Positions 19,474 to 28,152 of a DNA stretch of 64,000 nucleotides are shown here, piece by piece. The stretch covers positions 1-64,000 of the forward strand of contig NZ_VTOM01000013.1 of the NCBI RefSeq assembly GCF_009765365.1. The letters are read 5' to 3'. The notes beneath the pieces were generated by a model. It was not told where the DNA came from. It saw nothing but the letters and a program-made list of their open reading frames with translations, and did no database searches. The position numbers and the translations under genes are program-made. The stretch is from Antarcticirhabdus aurantiaca. GTDB lineage: Bacteria; Pseudomonadota; Alphaproteobacteria; Rhizobiales; Rhizobiaceae. Position 1 is the first letter of the stretch. The number at the start of each line of letters is the position of its first letter.

Positions 19474-19854
19474 GTGGCGTTCAACATCCTCCTCGTCGCG
19501 CTCGGCGGGGCGATGGGTTCGGTCGCCCGCTATCTTTCGACGCTGGCGGCGACGCGCCTCTTCGGCTCCAGTTTTCCCTGGGGCACGCTGTTCGTGAACC
19601 TCCTCGGCTCCTTCCTGATGGGCATCGTGGTGGAGGTCGTGGCGCGGCGCTTCGATGCGTCGAACGAGCTGCGGCTGCTTCTGGGGACGGGCGTTCTCGG
19701 CGGCTTCACGACCTTCTCGTCCTTCACGCTCGACGCGGCCATGCTCGCCGAGCGCGGCGAGCTCGCGCTCGCCTTCTTCTATGTCGCGGGCTCGGTGCTT
19801 CTCGGTCTCGCCGCACTTTTCGCAGGCCTGGCGCTCGCCCGCTCCCTGGCGTGA
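19474..19854 (+). CDS. crcB: Fluoride ion channel CrcB/Fluc
   Basis: The 126-residue protein has four hydrophobic segments and the Fluc motifs GGAMGSVARYL near residues 9-19 and GTLFVNLLGSFLMG near residues 36-49, then GTGVLGGFTTFSSFTLD near residues 71-87. These form the dual-topology dimer that exports fluoride. Start is GTG at 19474, two bases after rarA; no better start exists. I see no fluoride riboswitch before it, and the gene seems to be expressed from the upstream operon. Confidence 0.95.
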   Translation: MAFNILLVALGGAMGSVARYLSTLAATRLFGSSFPWGTLFVNLLGSFLMGIVVEVVARRFDASNELRLLLGTGVLGGFTTFSSFTLDAAMLAERGELALAFFYVAGSVLLGLAALFAGLALARSLA

Positions 19855-19891
19855 TGCTATTCCCGCGCAAAAGACAGGCGAAAGCAGGCGG

Positions 19892-20881
19892 ATGGCAACG
19901 GTCGAGCAGGTCACGGTCCAGGGGGACGAGGCGGGCATGCGCCTCGATCGCTGGTTCAAGGTGCATTATCCGGGTCTCGGTTTCGGGCCGTTGCAGAAGC
20001 TCCTGCGCTCCGGCCAAGTCCGCGTCGACGGCGGCCGGGTAAAGACGGACACGCGCCTGGCACCCGGCCAGGTCGTGCGCGTGCCCCCCCTCGGCGTCGA
20101 TGCGGCACGCAACAACGTGCCGCTGACGGCCAACACCATCCGCGACCGGCACGACGCCGACGTTCTCGCTCGGATGCTGGTCTACGAGGACGACAAGGTC
20201 TTCGTCTTCAACAAGCCCTCGGGCCTCGCGGTGCAGGGCGGCTCCGGCGTGTCGCGCCACGTCGACAAGATGCTGGAGGCCTGGCGTAGCAAGCGCGGCG
20301 AGAAGCCGCGCCTCGTTCATCGTCTCGATCGCGACACGTCCGGCATCCTCGTGGTCGCCCGCACGCGCGGCGCCGCGGTCGCCCTGACCAAGGCCTTCCG
20401 CGAGCGCGACACGCAGAAGACCTACTGGGCCCTGGTGAAGGGCGTGCCGGCGCCGCACGAGGGGCGCATCTCGACCTATCTCGTCAAGGAGCAGACGCCG
20501 GACGGCGACCGCATGCGCATCGGCCGTCACGGCGAGGACGGCGCCGACCACGCGCTGTCGCACTACCGGGTGATCGATCAGGTGGCGCAGCGCTTCGCCT
20601 GGTTGGAGATGGAGCCCTATACAGGCCGCACCCACCAGCTGCGCGTCCACGCCGCCCATATCGGCCACCCCATCCTCGGCGATCCGAAGTACTTCGAGGC
20701 GGACACGAACTTCGACTTCCCCGGCGGCGTCCAGAACCGCCTGCATCTCCACGCCCGGCGCATTCGCATCCCGCATCCCGACGGAAGCGGCATCATCGAT
20801 CAGGTGGCGCCGCTGCCGCCGCACATGGTCCAGACCTGGAACCTCTTCGGCTTCGACGAGAACGAGGGCGGCGACGAGTGA
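19892..20881 (+). CDS. RluC/RluD-type 23S rRNA pseudouridine synthase
   Basis: The 329-residue enzyme isomerises uridine to pseudouridine in rRNA. An S4-like RNA-binding domain covers about residues 15-65. The catalytic domain has VHRLDRDTSGILVVARTRGA with D146 as the catalytic Asp, and GRTHQLRVHAAHIGHPILGD near residue 248. The frame is open upstream into crcB, but ATG at 19892 follows AGGCGGA and gives a standard N-terminus. It probably corresponds to RluC, but RluD-type specificity cannot be excluded. The HAD gene starts at the base of its stop (TGATG). Confidence 0.92.
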   Translation: MATVEQVTVQGDEAGMRLDRWFKVHYPGLGFGPLQKLLRSGQVRVDGGRVKTDTRLAPGQVVRVPPLGVDAARNNVPLTANTIRDRHDADVLARMLVYEDDKVFVFNKPSGLAVQGGSGVSRHVDKMLEAWRSKRGEKPRLVHRLDRDTSGILVVARTRGAAVALTKAFRERDTQKTYWALVKGVPAPHEGRISTYLVKEQTPDGDRMRIGRHGEDGADHALSHYRVIDQVAQRFAWLEMEPYTGRTHQLRVHAAHIGHPILGDPKYFEADTNFDFPGGVQNRLHLHARRIRIPHPDGSGIIDQVAPLPPHMVQTWNLFGFDENEGGDE

Positions 20882-21582
20882 TGCGGGCGATCCTCTTCGA
20901 CTGCGACGGCACGATCGCCGATTCCTTCGGCCTGATCTGCGAGGTCATGCGGCGCGCCTTTCTCGCCCACGGTTTGGCCGAGCCCGGCGACGCCGCGACG
21001 CGCGCGATCATCGGCCTGTCGCTCGAAGAGGCGATGGCCCGGCTTCACCCGGCCGGCGCCGCCGACGAGCATACGGCGCTGGCCGAGCGCTACCGCGCCG
21101 CCTTCCGAGCGGCGCGCCAGGACGTGGCGTTCCGCGAAACGCTGTTCGAGGGGATGGAGGATCTCGTGCGCCGGCTCGCCGCGCGCGATGACGTGGCTGT
21201 CGGCCTCGTCACCGGGAAGTCGCGCCGCGGTGTCGCGGCCATCGTGGAGTCGCACGGGCTGGACGGCATCTTCCTCGCCGTGCGCACCGCCGACGACTGC
21301 CCGTCGAAGCCGCATCCCGCCATGGTTCTGGAATGCTGCTCGCAGCTCGGCTGCGACGCCTCGCAGGCGCTGGTGATCGGCGATGCCGTGTTCGACGTCG
21401 CCATGGCGCGCTCGGCCGGCGCCGAGGCGATCGGCGTGTCCTGGGGTGCGTCGACGCCGGCCGAGCTGCTGGCGCTCGGCGCCCGCGCGGTTGCCGGCGA
21501 TGTCGGCGAGCTGGAGCGACTGATCGGCGACTGGCTCGCCGCTGGATCGATCGCTTCGGAGCGGCGTTCCGCCGCCGGTTGA
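20881..21582 (+). CDS. HAD-superfamily hydrolase, phosphoglycolate phosphatase-like
   Basis: The 233-residue protein has the HAD nucleophile motif FDCDGTIADS at residues 6-15 (D7, D9), a cap domain, VGLVTGKSRRG near residue 108 (motif II), and SKPHPAMVLECCSQLG followed by VIGDAVFDVAMARSAGAEAI (motifs III and IV). Members hydrolyse small phosphate esters such as phosphoglycolate; the substrate here is not known. The ATG overlaps the rlu stop by one base, and ATP12 follows after 72 bp, an order seen in related alphaproteobacteria. Confidence 0.88.
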   Translation: MRAILFDCDGTIADSFGLICEVMRRAFLAHGLAEPGDAATRAIIGLSLEEAMARLHPAGAADEHTALAERYRAAFRAARQDVAFRETLFEGMEDLVRRLAARDDVAVGLVTGKSRRGVAAIVESHGLDGIFLAVRTADDCPSKPHPAMVLECCSQLGCDASQALVIGDAVFDVAMARSAGAEAIGVSWGASTPAELLALGARAVAGDVGELERLIGDWLAAGSIASERRSAAG

Positions 21583-21654
21583 CGGCGCGAGAAGCACCGC
21601 CGATATGCGGCACAGGGGTGCTCTGCCGCCCCGCAGCAATCCGTCAGGTCCGTC

Positions 21655-22377
21655 ATGAGCGAATCCCTCCGGCGTCCGGAACTCACCAAGCGCTTCTACG
21701 AGGCGGTCACGATCGCGGAAGGCGAGGGCGGCTTCGCCGTTCTCCTCGACGGCCGGCGCATGAAGACGCCGGCGTGCCGCGGCTTTTCCGTGCCCGATCG
21801 CGCGGCAGCGGAGGCGGCTGCCGCGGAATGGGAGGCGCAGGGCGAGTTCATCGAGCCCGCGACCATGCCGATGACGCGGCTCCTCAACACGATCATCGAC
21901 GGCATTGCCGACGACCCCGCGCCGGTGCGCGACGATGTCGCCCGCTACGCCGAGACCGACCTCCTGTTCTACCGCGCCGGTGAGCCGGAGCGCCTCGCGC
22001 AGCGCCAGCGCGAGCGGTGGGACCCGGTGGTCGCCTGGGCCGAGGCACGGCTCGGCGGAGGCTTCCGCCTCGCCGAGGGCGTCATGCACGTCGCGCAGCC
22101 GGACGAGTCGCTCGCGGCGGTGCGGTCGCACGTCGCGCGCGAGACCGATCCGTTCCGGATCGCCGCCCTGCATCAGGCGACGACGCTGACGGGCTCCGCC
22201 CTTCTCGCGCTGGCTCTGGCGGACGGGCGGCTGACGGCGGACGAGGCCTGGAGCCTCGCCCACCTCGACGAGGATTGGAACATCGAGCAGTGGGGCGCCG
22301 ACGAGGAAGCGGCCGAGCGCCGCGCGCGACGCTGGGACGAGATGCGGGCGGCCAGCCTTCTTCTCGGGCGTGGCTGA
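21655..22377 (+). CDS. ATP12-family F1-ATPase assembly chaperone
   Basis: The 240-residue product starts MSESLRRPELTKRFYEAVTI and contains GGFAVLLDGRRMKTPA near residues 25-40, MTRLLNTIIDGIADDPAP near 72-89 and ETDLLFYRAGEPERLAQRQR near residue 101, all typical of ATP12. In mitochondria ATP12 binds the F1 alpha subunit before assembly; alphaproteobacteria carry the ancestral gene. The ATP synthase operon is not in the window. This is the last gene of the + strand run before the convergent molybdoenzyme. Confidence 0.93.
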   Translation: MSESLRRPELTKRFYEAVTIAEGEGGFAVLLDGRRMKTPACRGFSVPDRAAAEAAAAEWEAQGEFIEPATMPMTRLLNTIIDGIADDPAPVRDDVARYAETDLLFYRAGEPERLAQRQRERWDPVVAWAEARLGGGFRLAEGVMHVAQPDESLAAVRSHVARETDPFRIAALHQATTLTGSALLALALADGRLTADEAWSLAHLDEDWNIEQWGADEEAAERRARRWDEMRAASLLLGRG

Positions 22378-22404
22378 GCGCCGCGCCCCTCGGCGATCGT
22401 TTCG

Positions 22405-23190
22405 TCAGATCCCCGCGAACCATTCGTAGCCGCGGTCTTCCCAGTAGCCGCCGCCGCCTTCGCCGAAGCCGGCGAGGGTATCGGTGACGGTGATCGCCCG
22501 GACGTATTTCGCCATCTTGTAGCCGAGCTGCCGCTCGACGCGCAGGCGCAGCGGCGCACCGTTGGCCACCGAAAGCGGCTGGTCGTTGCAGCCATAGGCG
22601 AGGATCGTCTGGGGATGGCGAGCGTCCGCCATGTCGATCGACTCGTAGTATCTCACCGGGCCGGTGAAGCCGTTCTCCATCGTGTCGAAGCAGTCGAATA
22701 CGACGAAGCGCGCCGTGGGGGCGACGCCGACGGCGTCGAGCACGCTCGCGAGCGGCACGCCGGTCCACTTGGCGATGCAGCTCCAGCCTTCGACGCAGTC
22801 GTGCCGCGTGATCTGGGTCCGTCCGGGCATGGCGCGGATCTCGTCCAGCGAGAAGCTCCCCGGTCGCGCCACCATGCCGGACACGCCGAGACGATAGCCG
22901 GCAAATCCATCCGCGACGAGGCGCCGGTAGTCGGCGTCCTGAGGATTCGTCGTGCCGTTCGGGCGCTGCGGCTGGCGGATCTCACTCTCGGCATATTCCC
23001 GGGCGAGCGAGTCGCTGCCCAGCATCCAGCGCTGGACGCGGTAGGTCAGCCACTCGGCCGATTCCATCACGCCGCGCGCCGTTCCGTCGCGCTGGCCGAG
23101 CGAATCGAAGCAGCCGGCGAGCGGCATCGTCGAGGCGGACACCGCGGCACCCGTGAGGAAGCGGCGGCGGGACAGAAGCAGGCGCATCAT
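22405..23190 (-). CDS. Tat-exported molybdopterin oxidoreductase (sulfite oxidase/YedY fold), probable lipoprotein
   Basis: The 261-residue protein starts with a Tat signal (SRRRFLTG, residues 7-14) that ends in a lipobox LAGC, with Cys27 the likely acylated residue. RHDCVEGWSC gives C132 as the expected molybdenum ligand. YGCNDQPLSVANGAPLRLRV and a Gly-rich C-terminus follow. The fold is that of YedY/MsrP, which in E. coli repairs periplasmic methionine sulfoxide, but the partner here is not MsrQ, so the substrate is open. The start overlaps the cytochrome gene stop (ATGA). Confidence 0.88.
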   Translation of the reverse strand: MMRLLLSRRRFLTGAAVSASTMPLAGCFDSLGQRDGTARGVMESAEWLTYRVQRWMLGSDSLAREYAESEIRQPQRPNGTTNPQDADYRRLVADGFAGYRLGVSGMVARPGSFSLDEIRAMPGRTQITRHDCVEGWSCIAKWTGVPLASVLDAVGVAPTARFVVFDCFDTMENGFTGPVRYYESIDMADARHPQTILAYGCNDQPLSVANGAPLRLRVERQLGYKMAKYVRAITVTDTLAGFGEGGGGYWEDRGYEWFAGI

Positions 23191-23996
23191 CGTTCGGACT
23201 CCGGATCGGCGCGGTACCAGCCGGTGATCATCGAGCGCAGCTCGTTGAAGGGCCCGGCGAGGAGCACCATGGCGAGGTGCACGGCGGTGAAGCCGACGAG
23301 GACGAGCATCAGCAGGAAGTGCAGCGTCCGCGCGGTTTGCCGTCCGCCGAAGAGGTCGAGTGTCCACGGCATGAAGGCGTTGAAGCCCGGCGACATGGTG
23401 AGGCCCGTCAGGATCATCAGCGGCAGCACCAGGAAGAGGATCAGGGCGTAGGAGAGCTTCTGCAGGGCCCCGTAGCGGCGCCCGTGCGACAGGCGCAGGC
23501 GGAGGTGGTCGAGGACGTCGCGCGGCAGGCCGCGCCAGTCGCGGCGCGACGGCACGAGGTCGCGGACATGGCCGTTGGCGAGGCTCGCGACGAGCCAGAG
23601 CGCGAGAACGAAGACGAGCCCCCAGGCGAAGAAGAAATGGACCACGCGCCCCGTGGCGAGGTCCCGATAGCCGGGGATGGTCAGCCAGGAGGGAAACGTC
23701 TTCGGCTGGAGGTCGCCATCCTCCCAGATCGCCCCGAGCCACCCGGTCGTGTCGAAGCTATGGCCGAACAGCACCGTCCGCGCCTTCATCGTCGCGCCGT
23801 CCATGGTGGCGCCGATCGAGAGAATGGCGTTGTCGAAGGCGAAGCCGGACTGCTGCCCGATATAAAGGTCCGGTCGCGCCATGAAGATCTGCAGGCCCGA
23901 CAGGAGCAGGAAGAACAGGCAGACGGCCCAGGCCCAATGGGTCAGCCGCGTCGGCAGCCTTTGCCGATAAACCAACTCGGTCACGTTTCGCGCCAT
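23187..23996 (-). CDS. Cytochrome b561-type membrane subunit paired with the molybdoenzyme
   Basis: The 269-residue protein has about four to five membrane helices with spaced histidines (LTHWAWAVCLFFLLLSGLQI at residues 18-37, RVVHFFFAWGLVFVLALWL, and HFLLMLVLVGFTAVHLAMVL), matching the cytochrome b/b6-561 heme-binding pattern. It is the first gene of a two-gene minus-strand operon and overlaps the molybdoenzyme start by four bases. It most likely passes electrons between the quinone pool and the periplasmic enzyme. Direction of electron flow is inference. Confidence 0.87.
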   Translation of the reverse strand: MARNVTELVYRQRLPTRLTHWAWAVCLFFLLLSGLQIFMARPDLYIGQQSGFAFDNAILSIGATMDGATMKARTVLFGHSFDTTGWLGAIWEDGDLQPKTFPSWLTIPGYRDLATGRVVHFFFAWGLVFVLALWLVASLANGHVRDLVPSRRDWRGLPRDVLDHLRLRLSHGRRYGALQKLSYALILFLVLPLMILTGLTMSPGFNAFMPWTLDLFGGRQTARTLHFLLMLVLVGFTAVHLAMVLLAGPFNELRSMITGWYRADPESER

Positions 23997-24072
23997 GTCG
24001 CGCCTCCCGCCGTGGTTGCCCCATATCGCGAGCTACGTAAGGCGGAGCGCGCGGGATACAGCCTTTCGCCGG

Positions 24073-24513
24073 TCAGGATCGTCGCAGCAGCTGATCGAGG
24101 GCCTGGCGGAAGCGCGAGCGATCGGCGGGCGTGAAGGCCGCATTGTAGCCCTTCGACTCGCCGGTTTCGCGCAGGTGCTGGGAGAAGGCGCGCATCGAAA
24201 GCGCCTGGCCGATCGACTCGGGCGTGAAGGGTCGGCCGGACGGGCCGAGCACCCGCGCGCCCTTTTCCAGAGCGCGGGCGGCGAGCGGAATGTCGGCCGT
24301 GATCACCGCGTCCTCGGCCCCGCAGGCCTCGACGATCCAGTCGTCGGCCGCGTCCGCACCGCTCGGCACGGTCACGATCCGCGCGCCGGGATAACGCGAC
24401 GGGCGCATGCCGCCGTTGGAGACGAGCACCGCAGACCAGCCGTGGCGAAGGGCGATCTCGATCGCTTCGTCCTTCACGGGGCAGGCGTCGGCATCGACGA
24501 AGAGCTGCGTCAT
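24073..24513 (-). CDS. YaiI/YqxD family protein (DUF188)
   Basis: The 146-residue protein begins MTQLFVDADACPVKDEAIEI and contains ADDWIVEACGAEDAVITADI near residues 55-74 with conserved Asp residues, then LAARALEKGARVLGPSGRPF. This is the PIN-like DUF188 fold. A nuclease activity is suspected for the family from the fold but I know of no settled function. It is divergent from the DMT permease (62 bp between starts) and lies 76 bp upstream of the cytochrome start. Confidence 0.9.
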   Translation of the reverse strand: MTQLFVDADACPVKDEAIEIALRHGWSAVLVSNGGMRPSRYPGARIVTVPSGADAADDWIVEACGAEDAVITADIPLAARALEKGARVLGPSGRPFTPESIGQALSMRAFSQHLRETGESKGYNAAFTPADRSRFRQALDQLLRRS

Positions 24514-24575
24514 GGTGTTTCCCAGTAGCCTCCACTAGAACGAAGCGCATCTTTGAATCGGGAGGAGGGCGACCG

Positions 24576-25529
24576 ATGGCCATCGCCGCGCGCGCCGTCG
24601 AGAACAGCTCCGCCGAAGTGTCGCGCGGCATCCTGCTGATGCTGATCGGCGCGCTCATCATCCCCGTTCTGGACGCGCTCGCCAAGATCCTCGTGACCGA
24701 GCACGGCGTGTCGCCCGGCGAGGTGTCGCTCATCCGTCTCGTCCAGCAGGCGCTCTACATGCTGCCGCTGCTTCTGATCACCGAAGGTCCGCGGGCGCTG
24801 AAGGTGCGCCGGCTCGGGCTTCACCTCCTGCGCGGCGCGCTTCTCGGCATCGGCGGCGTCTTCTTCTTCGCGGCGCTGCGCTTCATGCCGCTCGCCGACA
24901 CGACCGCGATCTTCTTCGTCGAGCCCATGCTCGTGACGGTGCTCTCCGCCGTGATTCTCGGCGAAACGGTGGGCTGGCGGCGCGCCGTCGCGGTGGGCGT
25001 CGGTTTCGGCGGCGCCATGCTGATCATCCGACCGAGCTTCGCGGATCTCGGCTTCATCGCGGTGCTTCCCGTTCTCTGCGCCGTGTGCATCGCGGTCTAC
25101 TCGATCCTCAGCCGTCTTCTCGCGGACACCGGCTCGGCCCTGGCGATGCACGTCTTCGGCGGCATCGGCGGCACGGTCGCGCTGGCGCTCCTGATGGTCG
25201 TCGGCTCGGCTCTGGACGTGAAGGAATTGAGCCTGACCTTCCCCACGCGCCTGGACACCTGGTTGATCTTCCTCGCCACGGGAATCGTCGGCCTCGTGGG
25301 GCACACGCTCTTCGCGCAAGCCTTCCGGCTGGCGCCGGCCTCGACGCTCGCGCCCTTCGCCTATGCCGAGATCGTCTCGGCCGTGATCCTGGGATACGTC
25401 GTGTTCGGCAGCTTCCCCGACACGCTGAAATGGCTCGGCATCGCGATCATCGTCGGCTCGGGCGCCTACATCTTCCATCGCGAGCGCCTGATCGCGCGCC
25501 GTGCGCCCACCAACGCCGCCGAGCGCTGA
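24576..25529 (+). CDS. DMT-superfamily (EamA) permease
   Basis: The 317-residue protein has ten predicted membrane helices in two EamA repeats of about 140 residues each; PLADTTAIFFVEPMLVTVLS near residues 107-126 and PASTLAPFAYAEIVSAVILG near residues 255-274 are the repeated motif ends. Such carriers export metabolites or amino acids. The substrate is unknown. GGGAGGAGGG sits upstream of the ATG. It converges on lipB with a four-base gap and no obvious terminator between them. Confidence 0.9.
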   Translation: MAIAARAVENSSAEVSRGILLMLIGALIIPVLDALAKILVTEHGVSPGEVSLIRLVQQALYMLPLLLITEGPRALKVRRLGLHLLRGALLGIGGVFFFAALRFMPLADTTAIFFVEPMLVTVLSAVILGETVGWRRAVAVGVGFGGAMLIIRPSFADLGFIAVLPVLCAVCIAVYSILSRLLADTGSALAMHVFGGIGGTVALALLMVVGSALDVKELSLTFPTRLDTWLIFLATGIVGLVGHTLFAQAFRLAPASTLAPFAYAEIVSAVILGYVVFGSFPDTLKWLGIAIIVGSGAYIFHRERLIARRAPTNAAER

Positions 25530-25533
25530 CGTT

Positions 25534-26271
25534 TCAGCCGTCGACCGTGGGGCCGAAAACGTTCTCGAAGTTCCGGCGCAGGAGCGTGTCGACCTCCGGC
25601 ATCGAGACGAGAATGCCGAGATCGGCGAGGCTCGTGACACCGTAGCCGCCGCGGATTCCGCAGGGCACGATGCCGCCGAAGTGCGACAGGTCCGGATCGA
25701 CGTTCAGCGAGATGCCGTGGAACGTCACCCACTTGCGCAGCCGGATGCCGATCGCCGCGATCTTGTCCTCGGCCGGCGAGCCGTCCGGCAGGGGCGGGCG
25801 CTCGGGCCGGGCGACCCACACGCCGACGCGATCCTCGCGCCGCTCGCCCCGGACCTGGAATTCCGCCAGCGTCCCGATGATCCAGGCCTCCAGCGCCGCC
25901 ACGAAGGCGCGCACGTCCGGCCGGCGGCGATGAAGGTCGAGCATCACGTAGGCCACGCGCTGGCCGGGGCCGTGATAGGTGTATTGCCCGCCACGCCCCG
26001 CCGCGAAGACGGGAAAGGGCGAGACGCCCAGAAGGTCTTCCGCCCGGGCGCTGGTGCCGGCGGTGTAGAGCGGGGGATGTTCCACCAGGAGCACCGTCTC
26101 CGGCGCCGCCCCCGACGCGATCGCCTCGACCCTGGCCTCCATGAAGCCGAGCGATTCCTCGTAGGGCGTCAGGCCGTCGCGGATCACCCAGGAGACCGAT
26201 GGGCTGCCGGGTGCAGGCCGGAACGCCGTGGTTTCGGTGGCCATTCGATGCTGGGTGGAGGGGCTGTCCAT
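25534..26271 (-). CDS. lipB: Lipoyl(octanoyl) transferase LipB
   Basis: The 245-residue enzyme moves octanoyl from acyl carrier protein to the lipoyl domains of E2 and GcvH proteins. It shows [20 protein letters not shown] near residues 94-113, the catalytic Lys in [12 protein letters not shown] (K170) and the catalytic Cys in [14 protein letters not shown] (C204). An ATG ten codons in (MATETTAF) is an alternative start. LipA is not in the window. The divergent neighbour is tRNA-Leu. Confidence 0.96.
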   Translation of the reverse strand: MDSPSTQHRMATETTAFRPAPGSPSVSWVIRDGLTPYEESLGFMEARVEAIASGAAPETVLLVEHPPLYTAGTSARAEDLLGVSPFPVFAAGRGGQYTYHGPGQRVAYVMLDLHRRRPDVRAFVAALEAWIIGTLAEFQVRGERREDRVGVWVARPERPPLPDGSPAEDKIAAIGIRLRKWVTFHGISLNVDPDLSHFGGIVPCGIRGGYGVTSLADLGILVSMPEVDTLLRRNFENVFGPTVDG

Positions 26272-26346
26272 GGAACGCTTCTAACCCCCGCACCAGCCTC
26301 GCGAAAGCGTCGTCCCAACTTTCCTCCCGCGAGCGCAAAAGGAGAC

Positions 26347-26375
26347 TTGTGCGCCTGCAACAGACTTGTTACACG
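26347..26375 (+). promoter_or_regulatory. Weak candidate promoter for tRNA-Leu
   Basis: TTGTGC (26347-26352), 17 bp, then TACACG (26370-26375) lies 40 bp upstream of the tRNA. The -35 is fair, the -10 poor. No better pair is visible in the 143-bp lipB-tRNA space. Confidence 0.3.
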
Positions 26376-26414
26376 CCCTTCCACCGGCGGCGACGAGCTC
26401 CCGGCACACGGCGT

Positions 26415-26499
26415 GCGGTCGTGGCGGAATTGGTAGACGCGCAGCGTTGAGGTCGCTGTGGGGCAACCCGTGGAAGTTCGAGTCTTCTCGACCGCACCA
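26415..26499 (+). tRNA. tRNA-Leu (anticodon GAG), CCA encoded
   Basis: The 85-nt sequence folds as a class II tRNA. The acceptor stem pairs 26415-26421 with 26489-26495, A26496 is the discriminator and CCA is encoded at 26497-26499. The D-arm contains GGAATTGGTAGACGC. The anticodon stem pairs 26442-26446 with 26454-26458 around TTGAGGT, giving GAG, which reads CTC and CTT. A long variable arm (GGGGCAACCC region) and a TTCGAGT T-loop are present. Confidence 0.97.
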
Positions 26500-26508
26500 G
26501 CCTTTTTC

Positions 26509-26528
26509 TCCGCCTGAGGCGGATCTTT
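26509..26528 (+). terminator. Terminator after tRNA-Leu
   Basis: TCCGCC/GGCGGA (26509-26514 with 26518-26523, loop TGA) is followed by TCTTT. A T run (CTTTTTC) also lies directly after the CCA. This is a plausible terminator for the tRNA transcript. Confidence 0.6.
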
Positions 26529-26644
26529 CCTCTGACGATGCTGGGCAGCCCGCGGCGAAAGTCGATCGGGCGCGTTCGCGCTTTCTTTAGCCGCGCCACT
26601 ATGTCATGGCAGCGCCGCGCGCAAAGTCCGAACAGGAGGGGCGG

Positions 26645-28060
26645 ATGACCGACGAAGAGCTTCGCCGCGAACCTCCTGCCGCACCCGAGCCCGAATCGGA
26701 AATCTACGACGACGAAGGCGCCGTCGCCTCGGAATTCCTCGAAAAGGTCGAGGAGGCGATCGAGAGCCGCGACGAGTCCTACCTCAAGGACACGATCGGC
26801 CATCTCCACGAATCGGAGCTGGGCGACCTCCTGGAGGAGCTGGAGAACGACCAGCGCCAGGAACTCGTCCGCCTCATGGGCGACGCCTTCGACTACACGG
26901 CGCTGACCGAGGTCGACGAAGCGATCCGCATGTCGATCGTCGACGCCATGCCGAACGACAAGATCGCGCAGGCGCTGCGCGAGCTCGACTCGGACGACGC
27001 CGTCTACATCCTCGAGGACCTCGACGAGGAGGACCGGCGCGAGGTCCTTGAGAAGCTGCCGTTCCGCGAGCGGATCCGGCTGCGGCGCTCGCTGGACTAT
27101 CCGGAAGAAACCGCCGGCCGGCGCATGCAGACCGAGTTCGTCGCCGTGCCGCCCTTTTGGACGGTCGGCCAGACGATCGACTACATGCGCGAGGACGAGG
27201 ATCTGCCGGAAAGCTTCGCGCAGATCTTCGTCATCGATCCCGCCTTCAAGCTCCTGGGCGCCGTCGACCTCGACCGGATTCTCCGGGCCAAGCGGCCGGA
27301 GAAGATCGAAGACATCATGCACGAGACGCGGCACGCGATCCCGGCCGAGATGGACCAGGAAGAGGCCGCGCAGATCATCGAGCAGTACGACCTGCTCTCG
27401 GCAGCCGTGGTCGATTCGAACGATCGCCTCGTCGGCGTGCTGACGGTCGACGACGTGATCGACATCGTCCAGCAGGAGGCGGAGGAGGACATCCGGCGTC
27501 TCGGCGGCGTCGGCGACGAGGAACTGTCGGACAAGGTGCTGCGGACCTCGCGCTCGCGCGTGCCGTGGCTCGCGGTCAATCTCGTGACGGCCTTCCTCGC
27601 GGCCACGGTGATCGAGCTCTTCGACGCCACGATCCAGCAGATCGTCGCGCTGGCGGTGCTGATGCCGATCGTCGCCGGCATGGGCGGCAATGCGGGATCG
27701 CAGACCATGACGGTCACCGTGCGCGCGCTCGCCACGCGCAACCTCGACTTCCGCAATTCGGCGCGAATCATCCGGCGCGAGCTCGGCGTCGGCGCGATCA
27801 ACGGCGTCGTCTTCGCGGTCCTGATCGGGACCGTCGCCGGTCTCTGGTTCTCCAGCGTCGACATCGGCGGCATCATCGCCTGCGCCATGGTCGTCAACAT
27901 GATCGTGGCGGCGCTGGCGGGCATTCTCATCCCGCTCACGCTCGATCGCTTCGGGGCCGATCCGGCCGTGTCCTCGGCGGTCTTCGTCACCGCCGTGACC
28001 GACGTCGTCGGCTTCTTCGCCTTTCTCGGTCTGGCGACCTGGTGGTTCGGCGTCCATTGA
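26645..28060 (+). CDS. mgtE: MgtE-family magnesium transporter
   Basis: The 471-residue protein has an acidic N-terminal MgtE_N superhelix (about residues 40-140, with repeated ELLEELENDQRQELVRLMGD-type units), a CBS pair (about 150-270, VPPFWTVGQTIDYMREDEDL), a plug helix and five membrane helices with the pore motif AGMGGNAGSQTMTVTVRALA near residue 344. The cytosolic part gates the channel by Mg2+. I chose ATG at 26645 because AGGAGGGG lies just upstream; an ATG at 26606 lacks a site. I see no Mg2+ riboswitch in the 145-bp leader. Confidence 0.95.
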   Translation: MTDEELRREPPAAPEPESEIYDDEGAVASEFLEKVEEAIESRDESYLKDTIGHLHESELGDLLEELENDQRQELVRLMGDAFDYTALTEVDEAIRMSIVDAMPNDKIAQALRELDSDDAVYILEDLDEEDRREVLEKLPFRERIRLRRSLDYPEETAGRRMQTEFVAVPPFWTVGQTIDYMREDEDLPESFAQIFVIDPAFKLLGAVDLDRILRAKRPEKIEDIMHETRHAIPAEMDQEEAAQIIEQYDLLSAAVVDSNDRLVGVLTVDDVIDIVQQEAEEDIRRLGGVGDEELSDKVLRTSRSRVPWLAVNLVTAFLAATVIELFDATIQQIVALAVLMPIVAGMGGNAGSQTMTVTVRALATRNLDFRNSARIIRRELGVGAINGVVFAVLIGTVAGLWFSSVDIGGIIACAMVVNMIVAALAGILIPLTLDRFGADPAVSSAVFVTAVTDVVGFFAFLGLATWWFGVH

Positions 28061-28084
28061 TCATGGTTGGCTGACCAAATCACT

Positions 28085-28100
28085 TTGACTTTTACGTCAA
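28085..28100 (+). promoter_or_regulatory. Inverted repeat, candidate operator of the MerR-family gene
   Basis: TTGAC-TTTTAC-GTCAA is a 5-bp inverted repeat whose TTGACT half also fits a -35 box. It lies 53 bp upstream of the MerR-type start, where MerR family operators sit. It resembles sites described for LiuR-type regulators of branched-chain amino acid catabolism; the match is from memory, not a computed score. The -10 is weak (TCATGC after 17 bp). Confidence 0.45.
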
Positions 28101-28152
28101 TCTGGCATCATGCAGGAACCCGATTGTCGGCGCCGGAGCGGTTTCGAGTAGG

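Noticed and set aside
19400-19474. A fluoride riboswitch before crcB
   Set aside because: crcB starts two bases after rarA, and the preceding sequence is rarA coding sequence.
26500-26644. A Mg2+ riboswitch before mgtE
   Set aside because: The leader is short, and I see only the tRNA terminator and a small GC stem, not the M-box or mgtA-type fold.
26415-26645. tRNA-Leu as an integration site for a mobile element
   Set aside because: The flanks carry ordinary chromosomal genes (lipB and mgtE), and I saw no integrase and no repeated tRNA 3' end.
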